From contig PWZG01000133.1 of NCBI GenBank assembly GCA_003567575.1, positions 1-10,641 on the forward strand: a DNA stretch of 10,641 bases, given 5' to 3'. The stretch comes from PVC group bacterium (lineage in GTDB: Bacteria > Verrucomicrobiota > Kiritimatiellia > CAIKKV01 > PXCX01). Both the position numbers and the translations under genes were made by a program. The first letter of the stretch is position 1. Each line of letters starts with the position of its first letter. Positions 1 through 6,960 of this stretch are shown piece after piece. The notes beneath the pieces are model-generated. The model searched no databases and was not told the origin of the DNA. It worked only from the letters and a program-made list of their open reading frames with translations.

Positions 1-53
1 CCGAAACCGGAATGACGAACAGTCTGGTCAAAGGCGTGTCTCCTTGTTTTTAG

Positions 54-112
54 CTTGGGTATTTCGTCATTCCTTCGATCTTGGGTATTTGGGTGTTTCG
101 TCATTCGTCATT
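54..112. repeat. short direct repeats containing CGTCATT
   Basis: The 11-mer CTTGGGTATTT occurs at 54-64 and 80-90. The 11-mer TTTCGTCATTC occurs at 62-72 and 96-106. The 7-mer CGTCATT is then repeated in tandem at 99-105 and 106-112. An inverted copy of the core (AATGACGA) lies at 11-18. The arrangement is that of an intergenic simple repeat rather than a CRISPR, because the units are too short and there are no uniform spacers. Confidence 0.75.
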
Positions 113-329
113 ATACTCAACATCGCGCAGGGATCAAGCGCCGTGACACTGAAATACCGACGAAAGTGATATGCGCACTGTGCGCCAGGATAACTTGACG
201 CTCGCTGCTCATTATGCCACACTGATTCCGTGCGTGTCAGTTGGGTTGGTAGTGCCCCTTGCAGCCGCTGGTGGGCAGATGGAGGGCCGAAACAAAAAAA
301 AGGGACGAGAAGGAAATGCTCGAAGCGCC

Positions 330-404
330 GCTTGTTCGGAGCGGAAGGCATTTTGCCTTACAAAACGCCCTGCGGAACAAGCCTGCCGGACACGGCAGAC
401 AGGC
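330..404. repeat. stem-rich block of adjacent inverted repeats
   Basis: GCTTGTTC (330-337) pairs with GAACAAGC (375-382) and encloses a second hairpin, AAGGCA (345-350) with TGCCTT (354-359) and a 3-base loop. Directly next to it, CTGCCG (383-388) pairs with CGGCAG (393-398) across a 4-base loop. An alternative outer pairing is GCCTG (381-385) with CAGGC (400-404). No T-run follows, so it does not look like a Rho-independent terminator. It could be a miniature dispersed repeat or a structured leader RNA; the sequence alone does not decide. Confidence 0.5.
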
Positions 405-483
405 CGTCAGACGAAGTTCGCGGGGGTGGTTTAAGAACACTCGATGTTTTTGATTGTTACGAACCAATAGCCGGAGATTGAAT

Positions 484-1431
484 ATGCTGTACCGACGTCT
501 GGGGAGAACGGAACTGCAGGTATCGGAGCTGAGCTATGGGGCGGCGCGCGGCGCGGCGGCGGACCCGTCCGCTTTCATCGCCACCGTGCATGCGGCGATC
601 GACAGCGGGATAAACTTCATCGACACCGCCGCCGACTACGAGCAGGGCGACTGCGAGCACTCCCTCGGCGAGGCTTTGCGCGGCCACGATGATGTAATTA
701 TCCAGACGAAGTACCAGCCGTACGATGGGTGGGGCGGCGAGGCAAGCTACACCGGATCGCCGGACAAGCTGGTCGCTTCCGCCGAGGAAAGCCTGCGGCG
801 GCTGCGTCGCGACCGACTCGATATCCTGCTGGGGCACGCGATCCGGTCGCCCGAAACCCTCGATCGGTTCATGAATGACGGCTGCTACGATGCTATGACC
901 CGGCTGCGAGAACAAGGTAAAGTGCGTTTCATTGGGATCAGCGAGCTTTCCACCGTTGACGGAACTCACGACGTACTGAAGCGTGCGATTCCCAGTGGCG
1001 CCTTAGACGTGGTCATGCTCACGGTAAATTTTTTACTGCAGACGGCGGTAAACTCAGTGTTGCCGCTTTGTGTCAGGCACGATGTCGGCACCGTGGTGAT
1101 GATGCCGCTGAACCAGGCGCAAAACGATTCGGGTCTGGTCAGCGTGCCGGCGGCGCTGGAATGTGTGCGCCGGCATATTGCGGCGGGATATCTGCCGAAC
1201 GAAGCGCCATATACTGATCCGCATCTTTTTGACTTTCTCAAGCCCTATACCGTGCCTGCGGCGGCGTTGCGGTTTGTGCTCGCACAGAATGTGAGTTCCT
1301 GCTGTGTCGGCACGCGCTCGCCGGAACGGTTGCGCGAAAATCTTTGCGCGGTTGACCCGCCGTATCTGGATAGACCGCGCCTTGATAAATTGCGCGAGCT
1401 TTTCGGAAAGATCCGGGGGCAGGTAAGATAG
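484..1431 (+). CDS. aldo/keto reductase family oxidoreductase
   Basis: A cytoplasmic NAD(P)H-dependent reductase or sugar dehydrogenase of the aldo/keto reductase superfamily, a TIM barrel of about 300-330 residues. I start it at 484, giving 315 residues, because GGAG at 473-476 is correctly spaced there and the family N-terminus (YRRLGRTELQVSELSYG) begins at residue 3; an in-frame ATG at 454 would add ten unrelated residues. The full catalytic tetrad is visible: Asp47 and Tyr52 (FIDTAADYEQG), Lys76 (IIQTKYQP) and His118 (DILLGHAI). The C-terminal nucleotide-phosphate binding motif GTRSPERLRENL is at 276-287. There is no signal peptide. It is the first gene of a forward run and is followed after 67 bases by a second oxidoreductase, suggesting paired redox steps on a sugar or its derivative. 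The substrate cannot be read from the sequence. Confidence 0.93.
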   Translation: MLYRRLGRTELQVSELSYGAARGAAADPSAFIATVHAAIDSGINFIDTAADYEQGDCEHSLGEALRGHDDVIIQTKYQPYDGWGGEASYTGSPDKLVASAEESLRRLRRDRLDILLGHAIRSPETLDRFMNDGCYDAMTRLREQGKVRFIGISELSTVDGTHDVLKRAIPSGALDVVMLTVNFLLQTAVNSVLPLCVRHDVGTVVMMPLNQAQNDSGLVSVPAALECVRRHIAAGYLPNEAPYTDPHLFDFLKPYTVPAAALRFVLAQNVSSCCVGTRSPERLRENLCAVDPPYLDRPRLDKLRELFGKIRGQVR

Positions 1432-1498
1432 CGGACTCTAACCAGGACCTCGCCCGCCATGTTCACAGTAATCGCCAAACACTGAAGACGTTGCAAAA

Positions 1499-2470
1499 AT
1501 GAAAATCCTACAGGTCACGTCCCCGAAGCATTTCGAGATTATAGACATTCCGGTTCCGGCGCCCGGACCGGACGAGGTGTTGGTGCGGGTCACGGCGGTT
1601 ACAACCTGTCCGCAGTGGGATTTGCATCTGCGTCATAACGAACCGATGTTTGTCGGGCACCAGTTCCACTATCCTTTCACGCCGGGAAGACCCGGGCATG
1701 AAGCCTGCGGCCGTATTGAAACCGTTGGCGCTGGTGTTGCCGACCTGAAAGCCGGCGATCGCGTATGCACCTGGCGCGATGGCGGCGCCGAACGCAACGG
1801 TTGTTACGGGCAATATGTACTGATTGACGCGGACAGGGTCATCCGCGTTCCCGAGGACTTGCCGGATGTGGCGCTGGCACCGCTGGAACTGGCCATGTGC
1901 GTGGGAAGCTGCTTTCGTATGCTGCGCGAAATGAAAGCGATTCATGGACGCTGTTTCGGGGTCAGCGGCCTGGGCGCGGCCGGGCTGGTGGCGCTGCAGA
2001 TGGCCAGGACCGAGGGCGCGGATACCGTCTACGGCTTCGACATCATGGGCGACCGGCGCGATATGGCAGTGAACCTTGGCGCTGACGCCTGTTTTGATCC
2101 GCGGCAGGATCTGGCGAAGGAATTTCCGGCACGGCCGGAATGGCCGAAGCTTGATGCCTCGGTGGATTGTGTCGGGGCCAAGGAATCAGTGGAATTTCTG
2201 ATGGACCGCACCCGGGACGCCCTGGCTCTGTTCGGGGTACAGCGCGAAGACTACACATTCAGCCCGCGGCATTTCGGCGGCCTACGGCTTTGCGGTTACA
2301 AGGGACACTCGCGTGAATCGGCTGAATATGCGCTTGAACTTATCTGCCAGGGCAAGCTCGACCTGGCCGCTTTGGTGACGCATAAGCTGCCGCTTGAGCG
2401 CTACGCGGAAGGAATCGACCTGCTGGAAAAACGCCAGGCGGTAAAGGTCTGCTTCCTGCCATGGGAATGA
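1499..2470 (+). CDS. zinc-type medium-chain dehydrogenase (alcohol/sorbitol/threonine dehydrogenase-like)
   Basis: A cytoplasmic NAD(P)-dependent alcohol or polyol dehydrogenase of the medium-chain superfamily, 323 residues. The N-terminal GroES-like catalytic domain spans about residues 1-135 and the Rossmann domain about 136-290. Expected catalytic-zinc ligands are Cys37 (TTCPQWD), His67 and Glu68 (GHE), with Glu130 or a nearby Cys as fourth ligand. The nucleotide-binding glycines are G157-L-G-A-A-G162, and Asp181 at the end of the second strand favours NAD over NADP. The four-cysteine lobe for structural zinc seen in many relatives is absent, which partly explains why it is shorter than the usual 340-350 residues. 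The ribosome binding site is weak (GAAGA near 1484), but the frame opens with the typical MKILQVTSP start. It probably shares a transcript with the upstream reductase. Substrate unknown; oxidation of a sugar or sugar alcohol is the likely role. Confidence 0.9.
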   Translation: MKILQVTSPKHFEIIDIPVPAPGPDEVLVRVTAVTTCPQWDLHLRHNEPMFVGHQFHYPFTPGRPGHEACGRIETVGAGVADLKAGDRVCTWRDGGAERNGCYGQYVLIDADRVIRVPEDLPDVALAPLELAMCVGSCFRMLREMKAIHGRCFGVSGLGAAGLVALQMARTEGADTVYGFDIMGDRRDMAVNLGADACFDPRQDLAKEFPARPEWPKLDASVDCVGAKESVEFLMDRTRDALALFGVQREDYTFSPRHFGGLRLCGYKGHSRESAEYALELICQGKLDLAALVTHKLPLERYAEGIDLLEKRQAVKVCFLPWE

Positions 2471-2523
2471 CTGCGCATGGCTTTGCAGATACCCGAGGAA
2501 TGAAGAAAAAGGAATCGTTTGAT

Positions 2524-3594
2524 ATGAATACAGACTTTGAACAGACGGATGTTTTCGTGGCCGGTGCCGATGGAGTGCATACCTATCGCATCCCTGGTTT
2601 GCTCGTGGCGCCGGGCGGGACGCTGCTGGCCTTTTGTGAAGCTCGCAAAATCAGTTCCGCCGATGCCAGCCCGACCGATATGGCGCTTAAACGCAGTTTC
2701 GACAACGGAACATCCTGGCAACCGTTGCAGCGGGTGTTACGCGGTGTCGATACCGAAGCGATCATGAATCCATGTCCGGTAATCGACGGCGACGAGGTGC
2801 TGTTGATCTGTATGAACGCCCACAAAACCGGACCTGGACGGCATCGCCAATTGCTGCTGACAAGTCACGACGATGGCCAATCCTGGTGCGCACCGCGCGA
2901 TATAACGGATCAGATAGAAAACGGTGACGATAAGTTCGTCCCGGGACCCGGAATTGGTATCCGTATGCGTAACGGCCGCTTGGTTGTGCCGGGGTACACC
3001 AACACCTACGACGACCAGGACGGCAAGCGGTTGGACAGTCGTTCCCGCGTCCTTTTCAGTGACGATCACGGCCGGTCCTGGCGTTTGGGAGATCCTGTAT
3101 CCTATCGCTTGTCGAATGAGTCGCAAGTGGTGGAACTGGGTGATGGAACGCTGATGCTCAACAGCCGGATCCAGAAAAGCCATCCCGATCATCCGGGATG
3201 TCGGACCCTGGCGATCAGCCGCGACGGCGGCCAGACCTGGGAGGATTCCTATCTGGAACCGGCATTGAACGAAATGCCGTGCCAAGCCGGTTTTATCCGG
3301 TTCGACATTCCGGGGGAACACGGCAGGGGACGCCTGGTATTCTCGAATCCGGATGCCCGGCTGGATATGGAAGGCAGTTCACGAACCCGTATGACCGTAA
3401 AAATCAGCGACGATGAAGGCACAAGCTGGTCCTGGAAACGAAGAATCCATGAGGGACGCTCGGTGTATTCCTGCCCGGCACTGCTTCCCGACGGACGCCT
3501 CGGATTACTGTATGAATGGGGACGGGATGTGACCACGAAAAAAATCGACGGTATCCGCTGCGCGCGATTTGCGGTAACCGATGAGAATCCATGA
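2524..3594 (+). CDS. sialidase-fold (Asp-box) exo-alpha-sialidase-like glycoside hydrolase
   Basis: A six-bladed propeller enzyme resembling family GH33 exo-alpha-sialidases, which release terminal sialic acid. I chose the start at 2524 (356 residues) because of AAGGA about ten bases upstream; in-frame ATGs at 2461, overlapping the previous gene, and 2500 are alternatives. The Y-R-I-P motif at 21-24 supplies the first arginine, Arg22. Five Asp boxes (S-x-D-x-G-x-[TS]-W) lie at residues 58-65, 114-121, 179-186, 232-239 and 295-302. Other likely catalytic residues are Asp47 or Asp52, Glu199 (NESQVVEL), Arg215 (MLNSR), Arg287 or Arg289, Tyr315 (SVYSCPALLPDG) and Glu331 (LLYEWG), so the active site looks intact. 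No signal peptide or membrane segment is present from any of the three starts, implying a cytoplasmic enzyme working on imported oligosaccharides. A related specificity with the same fold is possible. Confidence 0.87.
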   Translation: MNTDFEQTDVFVAGADGVHTYRIPGLLVAPGGTLLAFCEARKISSADASPTDMALKRSFDNGTSWQPLQRVLRGVDTEAIMNPCPVIDGDEVLLICMNAHKTGPGRHRQLLLTSHDDGQSWCAPRDITDQIENGDDKFVPGPGIGIRMRNGRLVVPGYTNTYDDQDGKRLDSRSRVLFSDDHGRSWRLGDPVSYRLSNESQVVELGDGTLMLNSRIQKSHPDHPGCRTLAISRDGGQTWEDSYLEPALNEMPCQAGFIRFDIPGEHGRGRLVFSNPDARLDMEGSSRTRMTVKISDDEGTSWSWKRRIHEGRSVYSCPALLPDGRLGLLYEWGRDVTTKKIDGIRCARFAVTDENP

Positions 3595-3629
3595 TTTATT
3601 AACTACAGCCCATAATAAGGAAGACGATC

Positions 3630-4484
3630 ATGTTCATGCTCCAACGTTTGCTCCCCTCGATCCGCCGGTTCCGCCCCTCGATTGCGCTATCCGTTTGCCT
3701 GCTGTTGGGTATTGGGTCGGCCGCTTGGGCGACGGAAAATTCGTGGACCGGTGGCGGTGATGACACGAATTGGTCCGATCCTTTGAATTGGTCGGCCGGC
3801 GAACCCGACGCCGGCCACGTCGTCGCCATCGGTTCCGGTGCATCGGTTTTATTGACCAACGCAACGGCCGAGCTGGCGTCGTTCTCGATAAGCGACGCTG
3901 CAACCCTGACATTCGCGGGTTGGGATAGCGCGCTGACGGCAACCGAGATGACGATTGCCGGTACGCTGACGCATTTGGCGCAAACCGCGACCGACGTCGA
4001 TCCGATCAGCGGCGAATGGGAACCGGACCACCGGATTCTGCTGATTGGCACAAACATCCCGGTGACATCGTCGGGGCATCTCGACGCCAAGTGTCTCGGG
4101 TACGGCGCCGATCGGGGTCCCGGATATCCTGCGTTTTCAATTGCCTCGTACAGTGGCGGAGGATACGGCGGGAAAGGCGGCGTCGCGAATCGAGGGGTTC
4201 CCGGCGGAACCTATGGATCGCCCTTTGCGCCGGCGCACCCCGGTAGCGGTGGCGGCGGAACCAGCCAATATCCGGCGGGGCCGGGCGGCGGCTTCATCCG
4301 GGTCATGGCATCGGGTACATTGAACATTGCGACGGGCGCTAAACTCACGGCCAATGGCGGTGATGGAACATCACGGGGTGGTGACGGCAGCGGCGGCAGT
4401 GTTTGGCAGGATTCAAATCGACACCGGCTGGATCGATTATTTCGGGAGTCGACCGTCACAATTGACAGTATGGGAAGATCCTGA
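3630..4484 (+). CDS. secreted glycine-rich protein, N-terminal part (frame lost near 4400)
   Basis: Begins with a strong ribosome binding site (AAGGAAG, 3617-3623, six bases before the ATG). A signal peptide follows: arginines at residues 6-15, a hydrophobic core at about 17-31, and a likely cut after AWA at residue 34. The mature protein opens with an aromatic module (SWTGGGDDTNW, then LNWSAGEPDAGHVV) like those at the start of large secreted or autotransporter-like proteins of planctomycetal and verrucomicrobial bacteria. A glycine-rich stretch covers about residues 174-258. After GGSVW (residues 255-259) the frame reads unrelated Arg-rich sequence to a stop at 4484, while a sensible continuation lies in the +1 frame. 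It is therefore best read as the 5' part of a gene spanning 3630-4674. Likely a cell-surface or extracellular structural or adhesive protein; no enzyme motif is visible. It sits between the sialidase-like and epimerase genes. Confidence 0.7.
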   Translation: MFMLQRLLPSIRRFRPSIALSVCLLLGIGSAAWATENSWTGGGDDTNWSDPLNWSAGEPDAGHVVAIGSGASVLLTNATAELASFSISDAATLTFAGWDSALTATEMTIAGTLTHLAQTATDVDPISGEWEPDHRILLIGTNIPVTSSGHLDAKCLGYGADRGPGYPAFSIASYSGGGYGGKGGVANRGVPGGTYGSPFAPAHPGSGGGGTSQYPAGPGGGFIRVMASGTLNIATGAKLTANGGDGTSRGGDGSGGSVWQDSNRHRLDRLFRESTVTIDSMGRS

Positions 4485-4674
4485 AGAATGGCCCGAGTCA
4501 TTAAAATTTACCGGGGATCTTTTCGTGACCGCCGGCGTCGGCAGTGGAGAGGCAGAAGACGGCTCGCTCTCGATCCGCTACCTTCCGCTGCCCACGCCGG
4601 GAACCATCCTGCGCATCCGGTTATTTCATGAAACAGGAACATCCCACGGCATCACGATTCGCAAAGCAAAATGA
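4402..4674 (+). pseudogene. C-terminal part of the secreted glycine-rich protein, in a shifted frame
   Basis: Reading one base later than the upstream frame gives FGRIQIDTGWIDYFG and then a coherent acidic C-terminal domain (LTVWEDPEEWPESLKF, GSLSIRYLPLPTPG, RIRLFHETG) ending in a stop at 4672-4674. The frame is open back to 4327, but its residues before about 4402 read like an out-of-frame shadow of the glycine-rich coding sequence. The transition must lie between about 4397 and 4410. In comparable proteins GGSxW is followed by more glycine-rich sequence before a GGRIxI-type segment, so an out-of-frame internal deletion fits better than a one-base slip; that comparison is from memory. The stop overlaps the next gene's ATG as ATGA, so translation through this end may once have been, or may still be, coupled to the epimerase gene. 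A sequencing or assembly indel is the main alternative. Confidence 0.6.
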
Positions 4675-5861
4675 TGAACGCTACTGATACGTCAGAAATG
4701 AATGCACAAACCTTGCTTCCGTTCTATACGCGCCACCTGCTGGAACAGGTCATGCCGTTCTGGAATGACCGCATCGACCTTGAATACGGCGGTCTTTTGA
4801 ACTGCGTTTCGGACACGGGCGAACTTAAGTCCACCGACAAGTACCTGTGGTCCCAGGGGCGGGCACTCTGGACCTTTGCAGCCCTTGTCAACCGAATTGA
4901 ACCCAGGGCGTGCTGGGTCTCCGCCGCGGAAAACATTTCGAATTTTCTGTTTTCCCACGGACGGCAGCAGGACGGAAGCTGGGCATTTGCGCTGACGCGG
5001 GAGGGCAATGTCAAAATCCCGCCTCAAAGCATCTACGTGGATGCCTTCGTGCTGATCGGCATGACGGAGTACGCGCGGATGAGCGGCTCGGACAAAGCGC
5101 GCTCTCTCGCATTCGATATCTATGAGCGCATCGTGCCGCGACTTGCGGATCATGATGGCTTGCCGACACAGCCCCATGCCATACCGAGAGGATTCCAATC
5201 GCATGGGCCGTTAATGATCTTTGCCAACGCGTTTCATGATTTGGGATGCCTTGTCGGTCAAGCGGATATCCTGCAAACATCCGTCGCACTCGCTGACCGA
5301 ATCATGAACGAGCATGTGAAACCGGATGAAAAGGCGTTGCTTGAATTCGTCCGTCCGGGGGGGGAGTCCTCCGATTGCGATATCGGCCGAACGGTGGTGC
5401 CGGGTCATGTTATCGAGTCGATGTGGTTTCTGGAAAATATTTACACTCATCACGGCCGCAAGGAATCCGTTCGACGGACCGCGGAAAACCTCCAATGGCA
5501 CTTGGAAAAAGGATGGGATGACGTCCATGGCGGTCTGAAACTGGCCATTGGTCTTCACGGCGCTCGTCCCCACTGGGTGGCGCCGGAAGCGAAAGTCTGG
5601 TGGCCTCATGTTGAAGCGCTCTACGCGCTGATCCGCTTTCATGGTGTGACCGGTGCGTCCTGGTGCGCGGCGTGGTATGACAAGGTCCACGACTATGCGT
5701 TCACCCATTTCCCCAACCGCCACCATGGGGAATGGTTCAACTATCTGGATCCCGCGGGCAAACCGATGCCGTCGGCGATCCGGAATCTCCCGGTTAAAGA
5801 TCCCTTCCATCTTCCGCGGAGCCTGATTTTCAGTATCGAAGAACTAGCCAAACGGGTTTGA
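4671..5861 (+). CDS. N-acylglucosamine 2-epimerase (AGE/RnBP) family protein
   Basis: A cytoplasmic (alpha/alpha)6-barrel sugar epimerase or isomerase of the AGE family, 396 residues against a usual length of about 390-420. Family members interconvert N-acetylmannosamine and N-acetylglucosamine, or act on unmodified aldoses (cellobiose 2-epimerase, mannose isomerase, YihS). Key residues are visible: Arg64 in WSQGRALW, the catalytic-type histidine His246 in VPGHVIESMWFL, Glu306 and His313 in PEAKVWWPHVEAL, and the second catalytic-type histidine His380 in DPFHLPRSLI. The ATG at 4671 overlaps the preceding stop (ATGA) and has no clear ribosome binding site, suggesting translational coupling; an ATG at 4674 is equally possible. 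Next to a sialidase-like gene, ManNAc-to-GlcNAc epimerisation in sialic acid use is an attractive assignment, but the family motifs do not fix the substrate. Confidence 0.9.
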   Translation: MMNATDTSEMNAQTLLPFYTRHLLEQVMPFWNDRIDLEYGGLLNCVSDTGELKSTDKYLWSQGRALWTFAALVNRIEPRACWVSAAENISNFLFSHGRQQDGSWAFALTREGNVKIPPQSIYVDAFVLIGMTEYARMSGSDKARSLAFDIYERIVPRLADHDGLPTQPHAIPRGFQSHGPLMIFANAFHDLGCLVGQADILQTSVALADRIMNEHVKPDEKALLEFVRPGGESSDCDIGRTVVPGHVIESMWFLENIYTHHGRKESVRRTAENLQWHLEKGWDDVHGGLKLAIGLHGARPHWVAPEAKVWWPHVEALYALIRFHGVTGASWCAAWYDKVHDYAFTHFPNRHHGEWFNYLDPAGKPMPSAIRNLPVKDPFHLPRSLIFSIEELAKRV

Positions 5862-5880
5862 AATTAGCGCGTGTGCGGGT

Positions 5881-6257
5881 GGCGCGTGTCAATTCGACAG
5901 GATGACGGCCGTGAGATCAAAAAGGGACGCGCCAGATTGCGTTTGATGGTGCTGCACAATTCCTGGTGGCTACAATGACGCCCGGCGGGTACAATATGCG
6001 GCGAGCTGGTAATCCGGGTTCCTGGGGAGCTTGGCATTGTGTTCTGTGAGATGAGCGACAGTTTGCCATTTGTTCCCGGTGTGACGCGCGTCGAGGGCTC
6101 GGCGGTGGAAGCGGACCGGTCTGCTGTCAGTCTGCTGGTTGATAGCGAGGGAGAGAAAGGTACGCCGTCGCGGCTGCTTCTGGTGACACCCCAAATCGTT
6201 CGTGGAACCAGCGCCGATCGGGTGTCCTGTCCGACGGGTGCGATCAATCCGCTATAA
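5881..6257 (+). pseudogene. decayed 3' end of an unidentified gene
   Basis: Directly after the epimerase stop, protein-like sequence appears in alternating frames of the plus strand. One frame gives SIRQDDGREI. A second gives DQKGTRQIAFDGAAQFL and then VATMTPGGYNM (about 5922-6010). The first frame resumes with GELVIRVPGELGIVF and continues as VEGSAVEADRSAVSLLV and RLLLVTPQIVRG, ending at a stop at 6255-6257. The two frames join near 6000-6010 in the sense of one continuous protein. No start codon or ribosome binding site is apparent and I cannot name the family. It reads like the beta-rich C-terminal end of a secreted or glycan-active protein. This interpretation depends on the look of the translation only. 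Confidence 0.35.
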
Positions 6258-6280
6258 TCCGATCGCCTTGTTGCGCCGGC

Positions 6281-6731
6281 TCATACGGGACTAGCGCCGG
6301 ACCGCCGCCGTGGAATGTTCCGCCCTTCCCAGAGATGTTCCCGATAACGGGTGGGCGGCATACCGATTTCGCGTTTAAACGCGCGGCTGAATGCGAAAAC
6401 CGATAGGAAACCGCAACAGCAGCAGCGCCTGTCCGGCCGACAAACACAGCGTGTGACTGTCAATCAGCATGCGCACGTCGGAGACAAGATTCAAAATCAG
6501 CAGATGCCGATGGTGAGCCGCGCGAATCTCCGGATCGGGAACCCGATGCTGAAAAAACATCAGAAGATTGCGCGGCGGCGGAAGAATAGCGTCCGGCAAC
6601 CCGACAAAAAAATTCTCCGGTACGCCGATCCGGCGCGCGCGCGCAAGAAAATCGCGCGGCGGCAGTGCAGATGCCGATGCTGGTCGATCACGGTGTTCGG
6701 ACCCTAAAATACCCTGATTCATAGGCTTCAT
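6281..6731 (-). pseudogene. AraC-family transcriptional regulator, internally deleted
   Basis: Read on the minus strand, the 5' part (ATG at 6731 or 6722, to about 6414) encodes a cupin-type sensor domain. RNLLMFFQHRVPDPE is followed by AAHHRHLLILNL, SDVRMLIDSHTLCLSAGQALLLL, where the typical AraC cupin would continue with PFQFH. From about 6412 a different frame reads FAFSRAFKREIGMPPTRYRE, the second recognition helix and end of an AraC DNA-binding domain, to a stop at 6281-6283. About 150-170 residues of the usual 270-300 are missing, including the rest of the cupin, the first helix-turn-helix and half of the second, and the two parts are out of frame. The product could not bind DNA as a normal AraC protein. 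It is divergent from the DUF4838 gene, so it was probably once its regulator. No ribosome binding site is visible before either start. Confidence 0.72.
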
Positions 6732-6960
6732 GAAACCGCATGCTACGACTTGCCTGGCGGCAATGCAAGCGAAATCTGCGTTTTGGGCAAAAACTGCTGC
6801 GTTCCGGCTATTGCCATAGGCATGTTTGCTGGTTATTATTGTGGTTATGTCATGTTGGAGTTGGCTTGGGCCAGTTCCTAAACGGTTCCGCATGCGGCGG
6901 GTGGATCCTCGACAATAGAAACGCCGTGAACGGTTACACATTAATGAAAGGAAAAATCCA
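6732..6960. promoter_or_regulatory. divergent spacer between the AraC remnant and the DUF4838 gene
   Basis: This is the only spacer from which both the minus-strand regulator and the plus-strand DUF4838 gene could be transcribed. It contains a short inverted repeat, TGCC-ATA-GGCA (6812-6822), and the 7-mer TGGTTAT directly repeated at 6830-6836 and 6842-6848, possible regulator contacts but too short to be certain. A good ribosome binding site for the DUF4838 gene, AAAGGA, is at 6947-6952. No convincing -35/-10 pair was found. Confidence 0.4.

Larger units (their letters stand above)
1..483. other. non-coding leader region upstream of the aldo/keto reductase gene
   Basis: I see no convincing gene here. 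The short open frames on both strands have no family resemblance and no good ribosome binding site. The region holds an array of short direct repeats (54-112) and a block of adjacent inverted repeats (330-404), both listed separately. A ribosome binding site for the following gene lies at its right edge (GGAG at 473-476). I could not identify a convincing -35/-10 pair, so the promoter of the forward gene run is not located. Confidence 0.6.

Noticed and set aside
171..481. Several overlapping small frames on both strands in the leader region
   Set aside because: They overlap each other, lack ribosome binding sites and look like chance frames across a stem-rich block.
4397..4410. Programmed ribosomal frameshift site
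   Set aside because: There is no slippery heptamer and no clear downstream stimulatory structure, and the first frame continues for only about 25 nonsense-like codons to a stop.
5211..5810. 199-residue minus-strand open frame inside the epimerase gene
   Set aside because: It is a shadow of a gene with clear family motifs and has no recognisable content of its own.
6370..6383. 14-bp palindrome CGCGTTTAAACGCG
   Set aside because: It lies within the codons for the conserved R-A-F-K-R-E segment of the AraC remnant, so it is most simply explained by coding sequence.
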